DNA of 64,000 nucleotides, from assembly GCA_900659855.1 (NCBI GenBank), contig CAACVI010000012.1, forward strand, positions 186,001-250,000. Reading direction: 5' to 3'. A program made the position numbers and the translations under genes. Each line of letters opens with the position of its first letter. Position 1 is the first letter of the stretch. The notes under the pieces were generated by a model. That model ran no database searches and was not told the DNA's origin. It saw only the letters and a list, made by a program, of their open reading frames with translations. This DNA comes from Candidatus Desulfarcum epimagneticum (GTDB lineage Bacteria > Desulfobacterota > Desulfobacteria > Desulfobacterales > CR-1). This document shows, one piece after another, positions 25,929-34,800 of this stretch.

Positions 25929-26537
25929 ATGCACATCTCCGAAGGGGTTCTGACCCCGGAAATTCTGGCGGCCGGGGCCGTCCTGGCCGTGGCCGGGGCC
26001 GCCATCGGCCTTAAAAAAACCCGGAGCCGGGACATTCCGGCCATGGGAATTTTATCCGCCGCGTTTTTCGTGGCCTCTCTCATTCACATTCCCGTGGGGC
26101 CGGTTTCGGCCCACCTGGTTTTGAACGGCCTTCTGGGCCTGGTCCTGGGATGGCGGGCCTTTCCCGCCATTCTCACCGGCGTGATGCTCCAGGCCCTTCT
26201 TTTCCAGTTCGGAGGGATCACCGCCATCGGCGTGAACGCGGTGAACATGGCCCTGCCGGCGATAGTGTGTTTTCTTGTTTTCAAAAAAGGCGCCCGGCCG
26301 GAATCCAGCCCGCGCCTCTTTATGGCGACGGCGTTCGCCTGCGGATTTTTTTCCGTTCTTTTATCCGCCGCGCTCATCGCCCTGAGCCTTTCTCTGGCCG
26401 GGGACGCCTTTGTTCCGGCGGCCAAAGTCGCCGCCGTGGCCCATTTTCCCCTGATGGTCATCGAGGGCGTCATCACATCGGCCTGCGCCATGTTTTTGAG
26501 AAAAACAAAACCCGAGCTTCTGGGGGGCGGAGCATGA
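25929..26537 (+). CDS. nikM: ECF transporter S component, CbiM/NikM type
   Basis: A 202-residue integral membrane substrate-binding component with about six helices. The start at 25929 gives the N-terminus MHISEGVLTPEIL; His2 in this family is a direct metal ligand, so processing at this Met matters. GGAG lies 8 bases upstream; a GTG at 25920 would hide the His. The motif HIPVGPVSAHLVLNGLLGL is diagnostic. It could transport Ni or Co; the NikK and NikL neighbours favour nickel. Confidence 0.92.
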   Translation: MHISEGVLTPEILAAGAVLAVAGAAIGLKKTRSRDIPAMGILSAAFFVASLIHIPVGPVSAHLVLNGLLGLVLGWRAFPAILTGVMLQALLFQFGGITAIGVNAVNMALPAIVCFLVFKKGARPESSPRLFMATAFACGFFSVLLSAALIALSLSLAGDAFVPAAKVAAVAHFPLMVIEGVITSACAMFLRKTKPELLGGGA

Positions 26538-26998
26538 CCGGGATTCGGATCGTCTCAAAAGCGGCGGTGTGCGCCCTTGTTTTCGCGTGGCTCGCCTCCC
26601 CGGCCATGGCTCACCGGGTCCAGGTGTTCGCCTGGGCGGAAAACGGCCGGGTGTTCTGCGAGGGAAAATTCAGCGGCGGACGGCCGGCCAAAGGGGCCGA
26701 AATCGTGGTTTTTGATCCTGACGGACACATTCTTTTAAAGGGAAAGACAAACGAAAAAGGCGAATTTTCCTTTCCTGCCCCCTCCACAGGCGTCCGGGTG
26801 GTTTTAAACGCCTCCATGGGGCACCGGGGGGAATGGTCCGTTTCCCGCGAAGAGATGGGACCGGGCGCCGCGCCGGAAAAAACCCCGGGACCCTCCGCCT
26901 GGCGGGTCGTCCCGGGTCTGGCCGCTGTCCTGGCCCTTTCTGCGGCCGGGTTTTTCGCGATGAGGCGCCGGGAGACAAAGGGAAGAAGGAATTTATGA
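26534..26998 (+). CDS. nikL: NikL-type auxiliary membrane protein of the nickel importer
   Basis: The 154 residues comprise a signal-like N-terminus (AVCALVFAWLASPAMA), an extracytoplasmic beta-sandwich-like domain starting HRVQVFAWAENGRVF with the carbohydrate-like segment KGAEIVVFDPDG, and a C-terminal helix (VVPGLAAVLALSAAGFFAM) followed by a basic tail. This matches NikL, which replaces CbiN in nickel systems. The start overlaps the nikM stop (ATGA). The first residue of the mature protein is a His. Confidence 0.8.
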   Translation: MTGIRIVSKAAVCALVFAWLASPAMAHRVQVFAWAENGRVFCEGKFSGGRPAKGAEIVVFDPDGHILLKGKTNEKGEFSFPAPSTGVRVVLNASMGHRGEWSVSREEMGPGAAPEKTPGPSAWRVVPGLAAVLALSAAGFFAMRRRETKGRRNL

Positions 26999-27750
26999 AC
27001 GAAACCGTGATCCAGGACTCATTCGCCGCCCGTCTGGACCCCCGGGCCAAGCTCGTGTCGATTCTGGCGTTTTCCATTTTCGCCTCGGTGGCAAACCGCT
27101 TTTCGGTTCTTTTGATCCTTTTTCTCATGGGCGTTTGCATGCTCGTTTTATCCCGGGCGCCTTTGCCGGAGATTTTCAAACGCCTGGCGCCGGTGAACCT
27201 GATGGTCCTGTTTTTATGGTGTTTTCTTCCCTTCACCTTCCCCGGGGACACGGTTTTCTCCATGGGGTCTTTGTCCGCCTCCCGCGAGGGGATTTTGCGC
27301 GCGGCCCAAATTTCCGTCAAGTGTAACGCCATCATGCCGGCGCTGATTGCGCTGACGATGTCCTCCTCCATTTCAGACATCGGCCGGGCCATGCGCCGCC
27401 TGGGGCTCAATGAAAAAATGACCCATCTTTTTCTCTTCGCCTGGCGCTACGCGCACGTGATTCACACGGAATACGGGCGTTTGCTCTGGGCCGCCAAAAT
27501 CCGGGGATTTTCCCCGAAAAACAACCTGCACACCTACCGGACCGCGGCCTGGCTCGCGGGCATGACCCTGGTCAAAAGCGCGGACCGGGCGATTCGGGTT
27601 TACAACGCCATGCTGTGCCGGGGGTTTGACGGCAAATTTTACGGAATCAACGAGTTTTCAATGACCAAAACCGATATCACGGTCATGGCGGCCATGGGCG
27701 CCGCCGTGGCGGGACTGGGGGTGGTGGAATGGGCGCATCCGATATTCTGA
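26995..27750 (+). CDS. nikQ: ECF transporter transmembrane T component, CbiQ/NikQ
   Basis: A 251-residue membrane coupling protein. It begins with a cytoplasmic segment DSFAARLDPRAKLVSIL and has several hydrophobic helices. The coupling-helix motif of T components appears as AAKIRGFSPKN and near AIRVYNAMLCRGFDGK. It overlaps nikL by 4 bases and nikO by 22 bases. It joins the S component to the ATPase. Confidence 0.9.
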   Translation: MNETVIQDSFAARLDPRAKLVSILAFSIFASVANRFSVLLILFLMGVCMLVLSRAPLPEIFKRLAPVNLMVLFLWCFLPFTFPGDTVFSMGSLSASREGILRAAQISVKCNAIMPALIALTMSSSISDIGRAMRRLGLNEKMTHLFLFAWRYAHVIHTEYGRLLWAAKIRGFSPKNNLHTYRTAAWLAGMTLVKSADRAIRVYNAMLCRGFDGKFYGINEFSMTKTDITVMAAMGAAVAGLGVVEWAHPIF

Positions 27751-28463
27751 TCCATTTAAAAGACGTGACGTTTTCTCATCCCGGCGGGCCGCCGATCCTG
27801 GACCGGCTGAATTTCAGCCTGTCACGGGGGGAGCGCGTCGGTCTTCTGGGCCCCAACGGGAGCGGGAAAAGCACGCTTTTCCACATCATCATGGGCCTGT
27901 TGAAGCCTTCGGCCGGGCGTGTGGAGATTTTCGGAACACACATGAAAAAAGAAAAGGATTTTGTCCCGGTCCGCAAGCGCATGGGCCTGGTGTTCCAGGA
28001 CCCGGACGATCAGCTTTTTTGCCCCACGGTTCTGGAGGACGTGGCCTTCGGACCCCTGAACCAGGGCAAAAGCCCGAAGGAGGCGGCCGGCATCGCCCGC
28101 GATACCCTGGCCTTTCTGGGCCTTGACGGCTTTGAGGACAAAAGCGCCCACAAGCTTTCCGGGGGCGAGAAACGCCTGGTGTCTCTGGCCACGGCCCTTT
28201 CCATGCGGCCCGAGGCGCTGCTTCTGGACGAGCCGTCCAACGGCCTGGATGAAAAAACCCGCCAGAGGCTTCTGGACGTCCTGTCCGGCCTGGACATCTC
28301 CCTGGTCCTGATCTCCCACAACATGGATTTCACGAACGCGCTCACCGACTCCATTTGCATGGTGAAGGAGGGAAAAATCATCACGGACGGCGTTCCCATG
28401 GCCCACCGGCATGTGCATGTTCATGCCTTCGGCGGGCAGGAGCATTCCCACGGGCATCATTGA
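27729..28463 (+). CDS. nikO: ECF transporter ATPase, CbiO/NikO
   Basis: A 244-residue ABC ATPase. Walker A is GPNGSGKST, the Q-loop is MGLVFQDPDDQLF, the signature is LSGGEKR, and Walker B is ALLLDEPSNGLD. The C-terminus is histidine-rich (HRHVHVHAFGG, then HSHGHH), which suggests a metal-binding tail, unusual in a general ABC ATPase but consistent with nickel. It closes the importer operon, and a strong hairpin follows. Confidence 0.93.
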   Translation: MGASDILIHLKDVTFSHPGGPPILDRLNFSLSRGERVGLLGPNGSGKSTLFHIIMGLLKPSAGRVEIFGTHMKKEKDFVPVRKRMGLVFQDPDDQLFCPTVLEDVAFGPLNQGKSPKEAAGIARDTLAFLGLDGFEDKSAHKLSGGEKRLVSLATALSMRPEALLLDEPSNGLDEKTRQRLLDVLSGLDISLVLISHNMDFTNALTDSICMVKEGKIITDGVPMAHRHVHVHAFGGQEHSHGHH

Positions 28464-28494
28464 CGGCCGACGCTCCTTGCAGTGAAAAATTGGG

Positions 28495-28553
28495 GATATT
28501 TTCCTTGGCGGAAGGAAAATATCAGCGCTTATTTTCCTTCTCACAAGGAAAAT
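28495..28553. terminator. Two tandem hairpins from repeated ATTTTCCTT/AAGGAAAAT arms
   Basis: Hairpin one has perfect 12-pair arms, GATATTTTCCTT (28495-28506) and AAGGAAAATATC (28512-28523). Hairpin two is ATTTTCCTT (28531-28539) with AAGGAAAAT (28545-28553). All four arms share the same 9-mer, so they can pair in alternative ways. They sit between the convergent nikO and methyltransferase genes and cover the methyltransferase stop codon and last codons. They may act as a two-way terminator, although no long T run follows. Confidence 0.6.
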
Positions 28554-29505
28554 CCGGGACAAATCCCGCCTCGCGGCCCAAAGCCCGCATCACGTTTCGG
28601 ATCACCGCCTGGGCCGCCGGGACAGGCAGGCTGTTCCCCGCCTGCTTTCGTGTCTGGGTGTAGCTGGACATAATTTTAAAATCTTCAGGAAAACCCTGCA
28701 GCCGGAGCATCTCCCTTGGCGTGAGCCTCCTTTCTCCATTCACCAGGAGATAATTGTGGGAGGCGCCGGCCCTTAAAGCGCATGAAAACGGATAGGCGCT
28801 GATGTGGCCGGCCTTGTTTTCGTGCCACACCGTGATTTCTTTTGTGGGCTTTTGTTTTGCAAGCCGTTTTTGACGGATATGCTCAGACGCGTAAAATTTT
28901 TCAGGCACATTTTTTTCCAGAATGTCGGCCAAAGGCCGCATGGGAATTTTTTCTTCCGGCCACTCATAGCGGCATGGCTTTTTAAAACCCGCGATGAACA
29001 CCCGCTCTCTTTTTTGCGGCAGGCCGAAATCAAGGGCGTTCAGCGCCCTCCAATGGCAATCATACCCCAGCTCCGCGAGCGTTTCCAATATCCTTTTAAA
29101 TGTTTTTCCCTGGTTGTGGCCCACCAGCAATTTCACATTTTCCAGGACAAAGGCGGCGGGTTTTTTCGCCTGGATGATCCGGGCGATATCAAAAAACAAA
29201 GTCCCCCGGGTGTCTTCAAACCCTTTCCTGTTTCCGATGATGCTGAAAGGCTGGCACGGGAACCCCGCCAGAAGAATATCATGATCGGGAATGGACTCCG
29301 CCGGGATTTCGGTGATGTCTCCATGGGGCGTGTCTCCAAAATTTTCCCTGTAAACTTTTTGACACTCTTTGTCTATCTCGCTGGAAAACACGCACTCCAC
29401 ACGCGAATGAGCCTCCTTGCCGGCGTTCTGGATGGCATGGCGAAAACCGCCTATGCCGGCGAAAAGATCGATGAATGGGGTCGCGGCTTTGTTTTGGTTT
29501 TTCAT
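28522..29505 (-). CDS. DNA (cytosine-5) methyltransferase
   Basis: A 327-residue C5 methyltransferase with motifs in canonical order: I FIDLFAGIGGFRHA, IV GFPCQPFSI with the catalytic Cys, VI AFVLENVK, VIII LPQKRERVFIAG, IX RRLTPREMLRLQGFPEDF and X QAGNSLPVPAA. The target recognition region between VIII and IX is short. No restriction endonuclease or Vsr gene is adjacent. It diverges from the HD/NACHT operon 127 bases away. Sequence specificity is unknown. Confidence 0.93.
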   Translation of the reverse strand: MKNQNKAATPFIDLFAGIGGFRHAIQNAGKEAHSRVECVFSSEIDKECQKVYRENFGDTPHGDITEIPAESIPDHDILLAGFPCQPFSIIGNRKGFEDTRGTLFFDIARIIQAKKPAAFVLENVKLLVGHNQGKTFKRILETLAELGYDCHWRALNALDFGLPQKRERVFIAGFKKPCRYEWPEEKIPMRPLADILEKNVPEKFYASEHIRQKRLAKQKPTKEITVWHENKAGHISAYPFSCALRAGASHNYLLVNGERRLTPREMLRLQGFPEDFKIMSSYTQTRKQAGNSLPVPAAQAVIRNVMRALGREAGFVPDFPCEKENKR

Positions 29506-29564
29506 GGGGAGAGTATAGCGCTTCGGAGAGGCCGGCTCAATGAAAAATGATTGGATTATTTTAT

Positions 29565-29580
29565 GATTTTATGATTTAAG
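29565..29580 (+). repeat. Direct repeat at the left edge of the HD/NACHT island
   Basis: GATTTTATGATTTAAG here is identical to 35087-35102, just past the last gene of the operon. An inverted, less exact copy lies at 36383-36416. The sequence is AT-rich and of low complexity, so chance similarity must be considered, but the position at both edges of the three-gene operon is notable. A 14-base piece of the interspersed repeat end (TGATAAACCCGTAA) follows at 29593-29606. Confidence 0.45.
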
Positions 29581-29631
29581 AATTTTAAAACCTGATAAAC
29601 CCGTAAACAGTTTATTCCCGTGAATGGATTT

Positions 29632-30984
29632 ATGGATAAGACAAAAAATATGGTCGCGATATGCCGGGAAAACGCGCTGCGTCACACAAAAATCATCCGC
29701 GAGCCGAAAAACGAAAGCCCTTTTCCCGAATACTTTGACTGGGCGGATCATATCGCCACACGAGAACTATCCACACAAAAAACCGAAAATTACGTGTATC
29801 ATCTGAATAAAGCCGCCGCTGATCTTGACATCCTTCTGAATATTTTCAGGCCTTATATGCCGGCCGGATATTTTGATTCCTGGAAAAAAGAATGGCGCGG
29901 GCCGTCTTTGTCGGCCGCCTGGATTCATGATATAGGCATGGTGACGGAACGGCGCGATCATGGCGTTAGAAGCGCTGAAGCGCTCTTTGAAAATGATCTT
30001 GGATTCGATTTTCAAGGGATATCTGTTGAAGACCGAATTAAAATAGGATTGCTTTGCATTAGACACCACAATGGCTGGCCCGGGACTTTTGGCCAAATGA
30101 AGAGGATTCTTGAAGAAAAAAGGCCGGCCCATGCAGATATTTTAGGCCGGCTTTTTCAGTCCCCGGACGAGCCCCGATGGGACCTTGATTTTTCAGGAAA
30201 ATTGATTTCCACAGCGGACTTTTTGCGTTACAGGGGAAAGCGTCTGAAAAATGATCTGAAACAGCCGTTTTTCATATGGTCGGAGTGCGAAGGCTGTGAA
30301 ACGGTTTATGGAAGGCAAAGGGATTTTTGCTCCACCTCCAACTGTGATTCAAACCCCGCGCCGACGGTTGTGGTCCGCCATGATTTCAAAAACCAGGGTC
30401 CTGATCCTGAAATCCCGGTTTATGACCACCCGGGTTCGGGAAAAATAAAAAAAACAAACGGCAACATCGCCGGCGGCGGCGCCTATGTTCCGGTTCGGGA
30501 AAACTATCAAATATTTACACGGGGCGATATGTCGCTTTTTGATGTGGCGATCATCGATCTTAAAGCGTGGATGGATGATTTGACCCAAAAAAGAATTGAT
30601 TACACGGCGATTATTCCCTATATTTACGATGAAGACGATAAGGTGACGGATCAATATAAAACCGTGGCCCGGGTCAATCTGGATGTTTTGAATATGGACG
30701 CGGCTGTCTTTGCTTTCCAAAAATATATCGCGGATTTTTTGCGGGAAAACATCACAACGGAAAACGACGACATGAATCCGGCTTTTCAAAACAATTCCGT
30801 GCTTCATATCATTCTTTCGGATCAGTCTCTTTTTTCGGCAAAGATCCCCAACGAAACAGGCTTGACCCCTGAAGTGAAAAACGCCGTGAAAAAGATTAAA
30901 ACAAAATTTCGCCGGTGGCGGGAGCATGACATTGTGCTCCCGGTGGAAATCGAGAAAAAAAAGCTTAAGGTGATTTCTTTATGA
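29632..30984 (+). CDS. HD-domain phosphohydrolase of a conflict-type operon
   Basis: A 450-residue protein with an HD-type metal-dependent phosphohydrolase domain. A conserved upstream helix (NYVYHLNKAAADLDILL) precedes the HD pair H99-D100 in AAWIHDIGM. RHHNGW near residue 145 supplies further metal ligands. Residues 240-260 carry four cysteines (CEGCETVYGRQRDFC, then SNC), possibly a zinc site. The C-terminal half is unfamiliar. HD domains cleave nucleotides or cyclic nucleotides in many defence systems. The start could be ATG 29632 or GTG 29620; neither has a strong ribosome binding site. The stop overlaps the next gene (ATGA). Confidence 0.75.
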   Translation: MDKTKNMVAICRENALRHTKIIREPKNESPFPEYFDWADHIATRELSTQKTENYVYHLNKAAADLDILLNIFRPYMPAGYFDSWKKEWRGPSLSAAWIHDIGMVTERRDHGVRSAEALFENDLGFDFQGISVEDRIKIGLLCIRHHNGWPGTFGQMKRILEEKRPAHADILGRLFQSPDEPRWDLDFSGKLISTADFLRYRGKRLKNDLKQPFFIWSECEGCETVYGRQRDFCSTSNCDSNPAPTVVVRHDFKNQGPDPEIPVYDHPGSGKIKKTNGNIAGGGAYVPVRENYQIFTRGDMSLFDVAIIDLKAWMDDLTQKRIDYTAIIPYIYDEDDKVTDQYKTVARVNLDVLNMDAAVFAFQKYIADFLRENITTENDDMNPAFQNNSVLHIILSDQSLFSAKIPNETGLTPEVKNAVKKIKTKFRRWREHDIVLPVEIEKKKLKVISL

Positions 30985-31811
30985 CATTCAGACTTCATAA
31001 AACATCCATTTATTTCAAAAGGTTCTTTCCCTTCACCTCTTTTGAAAAAGATTCCTTTTCGAAAATATGCGACGAAATCAAAAGATTTCCCCTGGAAGAA
31101 GATTTTCCCGCCATCCGGGGGCTTTGTCTTGAGGGCGAGGGGTTTTTTAAAAAAATATTGGTTGATGAAGCCGAAGAAGTCGATATCAATGACATCGAGC
31201 GGATCAAATCCATCACTCCTATCGTGGATGATGGTCTTTTTTTGCCTTTTATCTTTGAGCGCAGCCAATTCGAAGTCATTCTGCCCACAGAAGGCAAAAG
31301 CATTGAACAATTAATGGCGTCCATCACAACGATAGATGACTATTTGAACGCGCTTGTTGAAGATATAATCGGGGAAAAAATTGAAATCCACTTGAGACCG
31401 AGGGCGCCGGAAAAACAGACACTTGACCGATTTTTCAAATACACAGCGCCAAATCTTTCCAGGGGAACCTATGCCTATCATATATCGGCCGGTGGAAAGA
31501 GCGAAACCGGGGAAACCGACCTCCCGGCTCCATTTGAGGACCTGCCCGCCAATATAAAACAGTTTGCGGAAATGATACAGGGGTTTAAGGAAATGATGCG
31601 GGGACCGTATTCAATGGCGCTTATGAAAAATAAAAACAAACTGGTTTTAAAAAAACTCAAACAGTATGAAATCGGACTCTCACTTTACAGCGATCAAAGC
31701 CGATGGTTTAAAGAAGCCTTAATGAAATGCGACGACGCCGGACTTTTTGGAGGCCGGTTGATACCGCCGTATCTCAAAAATATGCCCGTTTTAGGGTCAA
31801 AGGCCGCATGA
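30981..31811 (+). CDS. Unknown protein, second gene of the HD/NACHT operon
   Basis: This 276-residue soluble protein is not recognised. It is acidic in the N-terminal half (EEVDINDIERIKSITP) and has mixed helical and strand character. A basic C-terminal part includes KNKNKLVLKKLKQYEIGL and ends in a hydrophobic tail RLIPPYLKNMPVLGS. No membrane helix or catalytic motif is seen. Its ATGA overlap with the HD gene and the 10-base gap to the NACHT gene imply co-translation and a role in the same complex. It could be an adaptor or effector. Confidence 0.72.
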   Translation: MTFRLHKTSIYFKRFFPFTSFEKDSFSKICDEIKRFPLEEDFPAIRGLCLEGEGFFKKILVDEAEEVDINDIERIKSITPIVDDGLFLPFIFERSQFEVILPTEGKSIEQLMASITTIDDYLNALVEDIIGEKIEIHLRPRAPEKQTLDRFFKYTAPNLSRGTYAYHISAGGKSETGETDLPAPFEDLPANIKQFAEMIQGFKEMMRGPYSMALMKNKNKLVLKKLKQYEIGLSLYSDQSRWFKEALMKCDDAGLFGGRLIPPYLKNMPVLGSKAA

Positions 31812-31821
31812 GGATTTAAGC

Positions 31822-34800
31822 ATGACCCGGACAACATTTATCACTTTTTATTCGTATAAGGGGGGGGTCGGCAGAACCCTTGCGCTTGGCAATGTGGCGT
31901 GGGAGGCCGCGCTGAATGGAAAAAAAGTCGTCATCATTGATTTTGACCTCGAAGCCCCCGGCATTCCCTCGCTGATTCCTTTTCGAGATTCCGTTCAAAG
32001 GCATTTGAATGATGAGAGAAAGAAGGGCGGCATTTTTGAATTCGTGAAATATTTTAAAGAACATCAAACCGTTCCTCCCCTTTCCGAATATTATTCCACC
32101 GAGCCCATCCTATCCGATGATTTCAAAAAGAACGGGAACATTATTATTATTCCGGCGGGATACGAGAATTCTGATTACAAAGAAACCCTTCAGTCATTTG
32201 ACTGGAAAAAGTTCTATGAGAAAGAAGACGGAAAAGAACTGTTCGCCGAATTAAGACAACAAATCGAATTCGAGTTCAAAAATCCCGATTTTATCCTGAT
32301 TGACTCAAGAACCGGGCTCACCGATATTGGGGCCATATCCACGTTTCTTCTCCCGGATCAGGTTGTGATTCTAACCGGTTTGAACGACCAGAACATCTAT
32401 GGATGCAAGTCCGTCATTGAAAGCATTGACAGGGAATCCAGGCGCCGGGCAGAGGAAAACTGGCTCCGGCCCATTGATACCATCCTGGCGGCGACTCCCG
32501 TAAATGACAGTGAAGAGCTTCGCCTGCGGAAAAAAAGACTGGGAAAAGCGGCCAAAGAGCTTGGCAGGAAAATTGATGTCATTCTTCCCTATGTCCCGAT
32601 TCTGTCCCTTGAAGAGAGAATTCTCACCCGGGAAGAAAGCGGCGAGAGAGACAGTCCCATTCCCATTGTCAGGGAATACAGGAAACTTTATGCGTTGATC
32701 AGCAATAAAACACTTCACATTTATTTCAACTGGATACAGGACCGATATTCCCATATGGACGCGGAGAAACTGCACGGCAAGGGTCAGGCCGTGCCCCTGA
32801 AGCTTCCGGAAATTTTCGTGCCGCTGTACGCGTATGATCCGGCGAGACCGGCCACGAAAAAAACCGTCAAAGACCCCGGCGCCGGGGAGAGGCAAGAGCC
32901 TGTGGACGTGGAAAAGCTCATGGCCCAAAACGATTTTCTGCTCATTGAAGGAATCGCCGGCTCCGGGAAAACCACGGTTTTAAAGCACGCGGCCTATTGC
33001 CTGGCCGCGGAAAGCGCAAACGGCTGCGGCGCCACGAAAAGCATGAATGGTTTTGCGCCCATATTGATTTTGCTTAAAGATGTGAACGATTATTTCAAAG
33101 ACCTTGGCCCAAGAGGCCGGCCCGGCGACGCCGAAAGCGTCATGGCATGGTATTTCCGGAAAAAAACCGGCTCAGCCGTCAGCATTCGAACCGCCAATGA
33201 TTTTATCAAGGCGGGAAAGGCGCTGATCCTGCTGGACGGTCTGGATGAGCTGAATCCGAGGTTCCGAAATCATGTCGTGGACGCATTCGCCGATTTAAGG
33301 GTAAAACACAAAGGCGTCAAGCTGGTTTTGACCGGCAGGCCCCATTCAATGGAAGGGGCGGCCATCAACCGGCTCGGGGAAAGACACGCCCGGATACTGG
33401 CCTTTGATAGGGGCCAGATCAAAACCTACATCCGCCGATGGTTCGAGTATCTGTATGGCGGAAGCCCGGGCATTGGAGAGATGAACGCCGACGCCATGAT
33501 CAACGAAGTCGCGGGGCGTGAGGCCATCTCCAAATTAAGCGAAAACCCCCTGATGCTCACCGCCATCTGCATCCTTTACCATGACGGCAAGGAACTCCCG
33601 GAGCAGCGGGCCGAATTGTACAAAAAATTCATTGACAATCTTTTGTTCAGGCGATTTGGCGATCCGGAAAAGGTTCATAACTTTTTAAAGGCATTCGCCC
33701 ACGGCATGCAGATGAAAAGAAGGCGGGGCGCCGGACGGGCCTTTGCCATTAAAACCCTGAAAGAGGTTTATCGAAAAAGACCGGACGAAACGGCGCGGGA
33801 TTATGACAGGAGGATAGATGAAACATTTGACGACTTAGAGCCCAAATGCGGCCTTCTGAAACTGGAAAACGGGGAGTATGCTTTCCAGAATCTGACTTTC
33901 CAGAAATTTTTGACGGCCCATTATCTGGTGAACCGAAACAAGGGCGATTTTTCGGGCGTGATCCAAAACCTTTGGGGCGACGAGTGGCACAGGGAGGTCA
34001 TTGAGCTTTATATCGGCTTTTTAAACATTGACAACAAAGAGACAGCCAACCTGATTGTGGAAAAGGCCTTAGATAAAAAAGACACGTCCCCGTATAAACG
34101 CTGGCGGACCGCCTCAAGGTCCTTCCATGATATTCACAGGGACAGGCGGGACGCCCCTGTCCTGGAAAAGACCCGGGGGCGGCTCATTGAAATCATGGGC
34201 GCCGAGCCCGATCCCAAAATTCGAGCCGAAGCAGGGGATATCCTGGGGTGGCTGGGGGACCCAAGGGATTTAAAGGAATTTATCAGGATCAAAGGCGGTC
34301 TTTATGATCTGAAGGATTTGGGGGAACATCAGATCAGGAATTTTGAGATCGGGCGATACCCGGTGGTGAACGCATGGTTCGGGGAGTTTATAAATGCCGG
34401 GGGTTATGAGAACAGGGATTTCTGGACCCCGGAGGGATGGAAATGGCGGGAGTATGAAAATGTCACAAAGCCTTTGTTCTGGGACGACCGGAAATGGAGA
34501 TGCCCCAACGCGCCTGTGGTGGGGGTGTCATGGTATGAAGCCGCCGCCTTTGTTCAATGGCTGAATCAAACGGGCGATGATGACTATACGCACAATCTTT
34601 TGACGGAAAAACAATGGCAGGCCGCCGCCGGAGGCTTTGGGAAAAGAACATATCCCTGGGGTGATGAATGGGACAAAAATAAATGCAATAATAAGGAGAT
34701 CAAGATTCAAAAGACCACGTCGGTGGGGATATTTAAAACCGGCGGCGCCCCGGAAGGGGTTTTTGATTTGAGCGGCAATGTGTGGGAGTGGACGACATCG

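Noticed and set aside
26150-26998. 282-codon frame starting inside nikM
   Set aside because: The first 128 codons are a shadow of nikM. The real gene starts at 26534 with a signal peptide.
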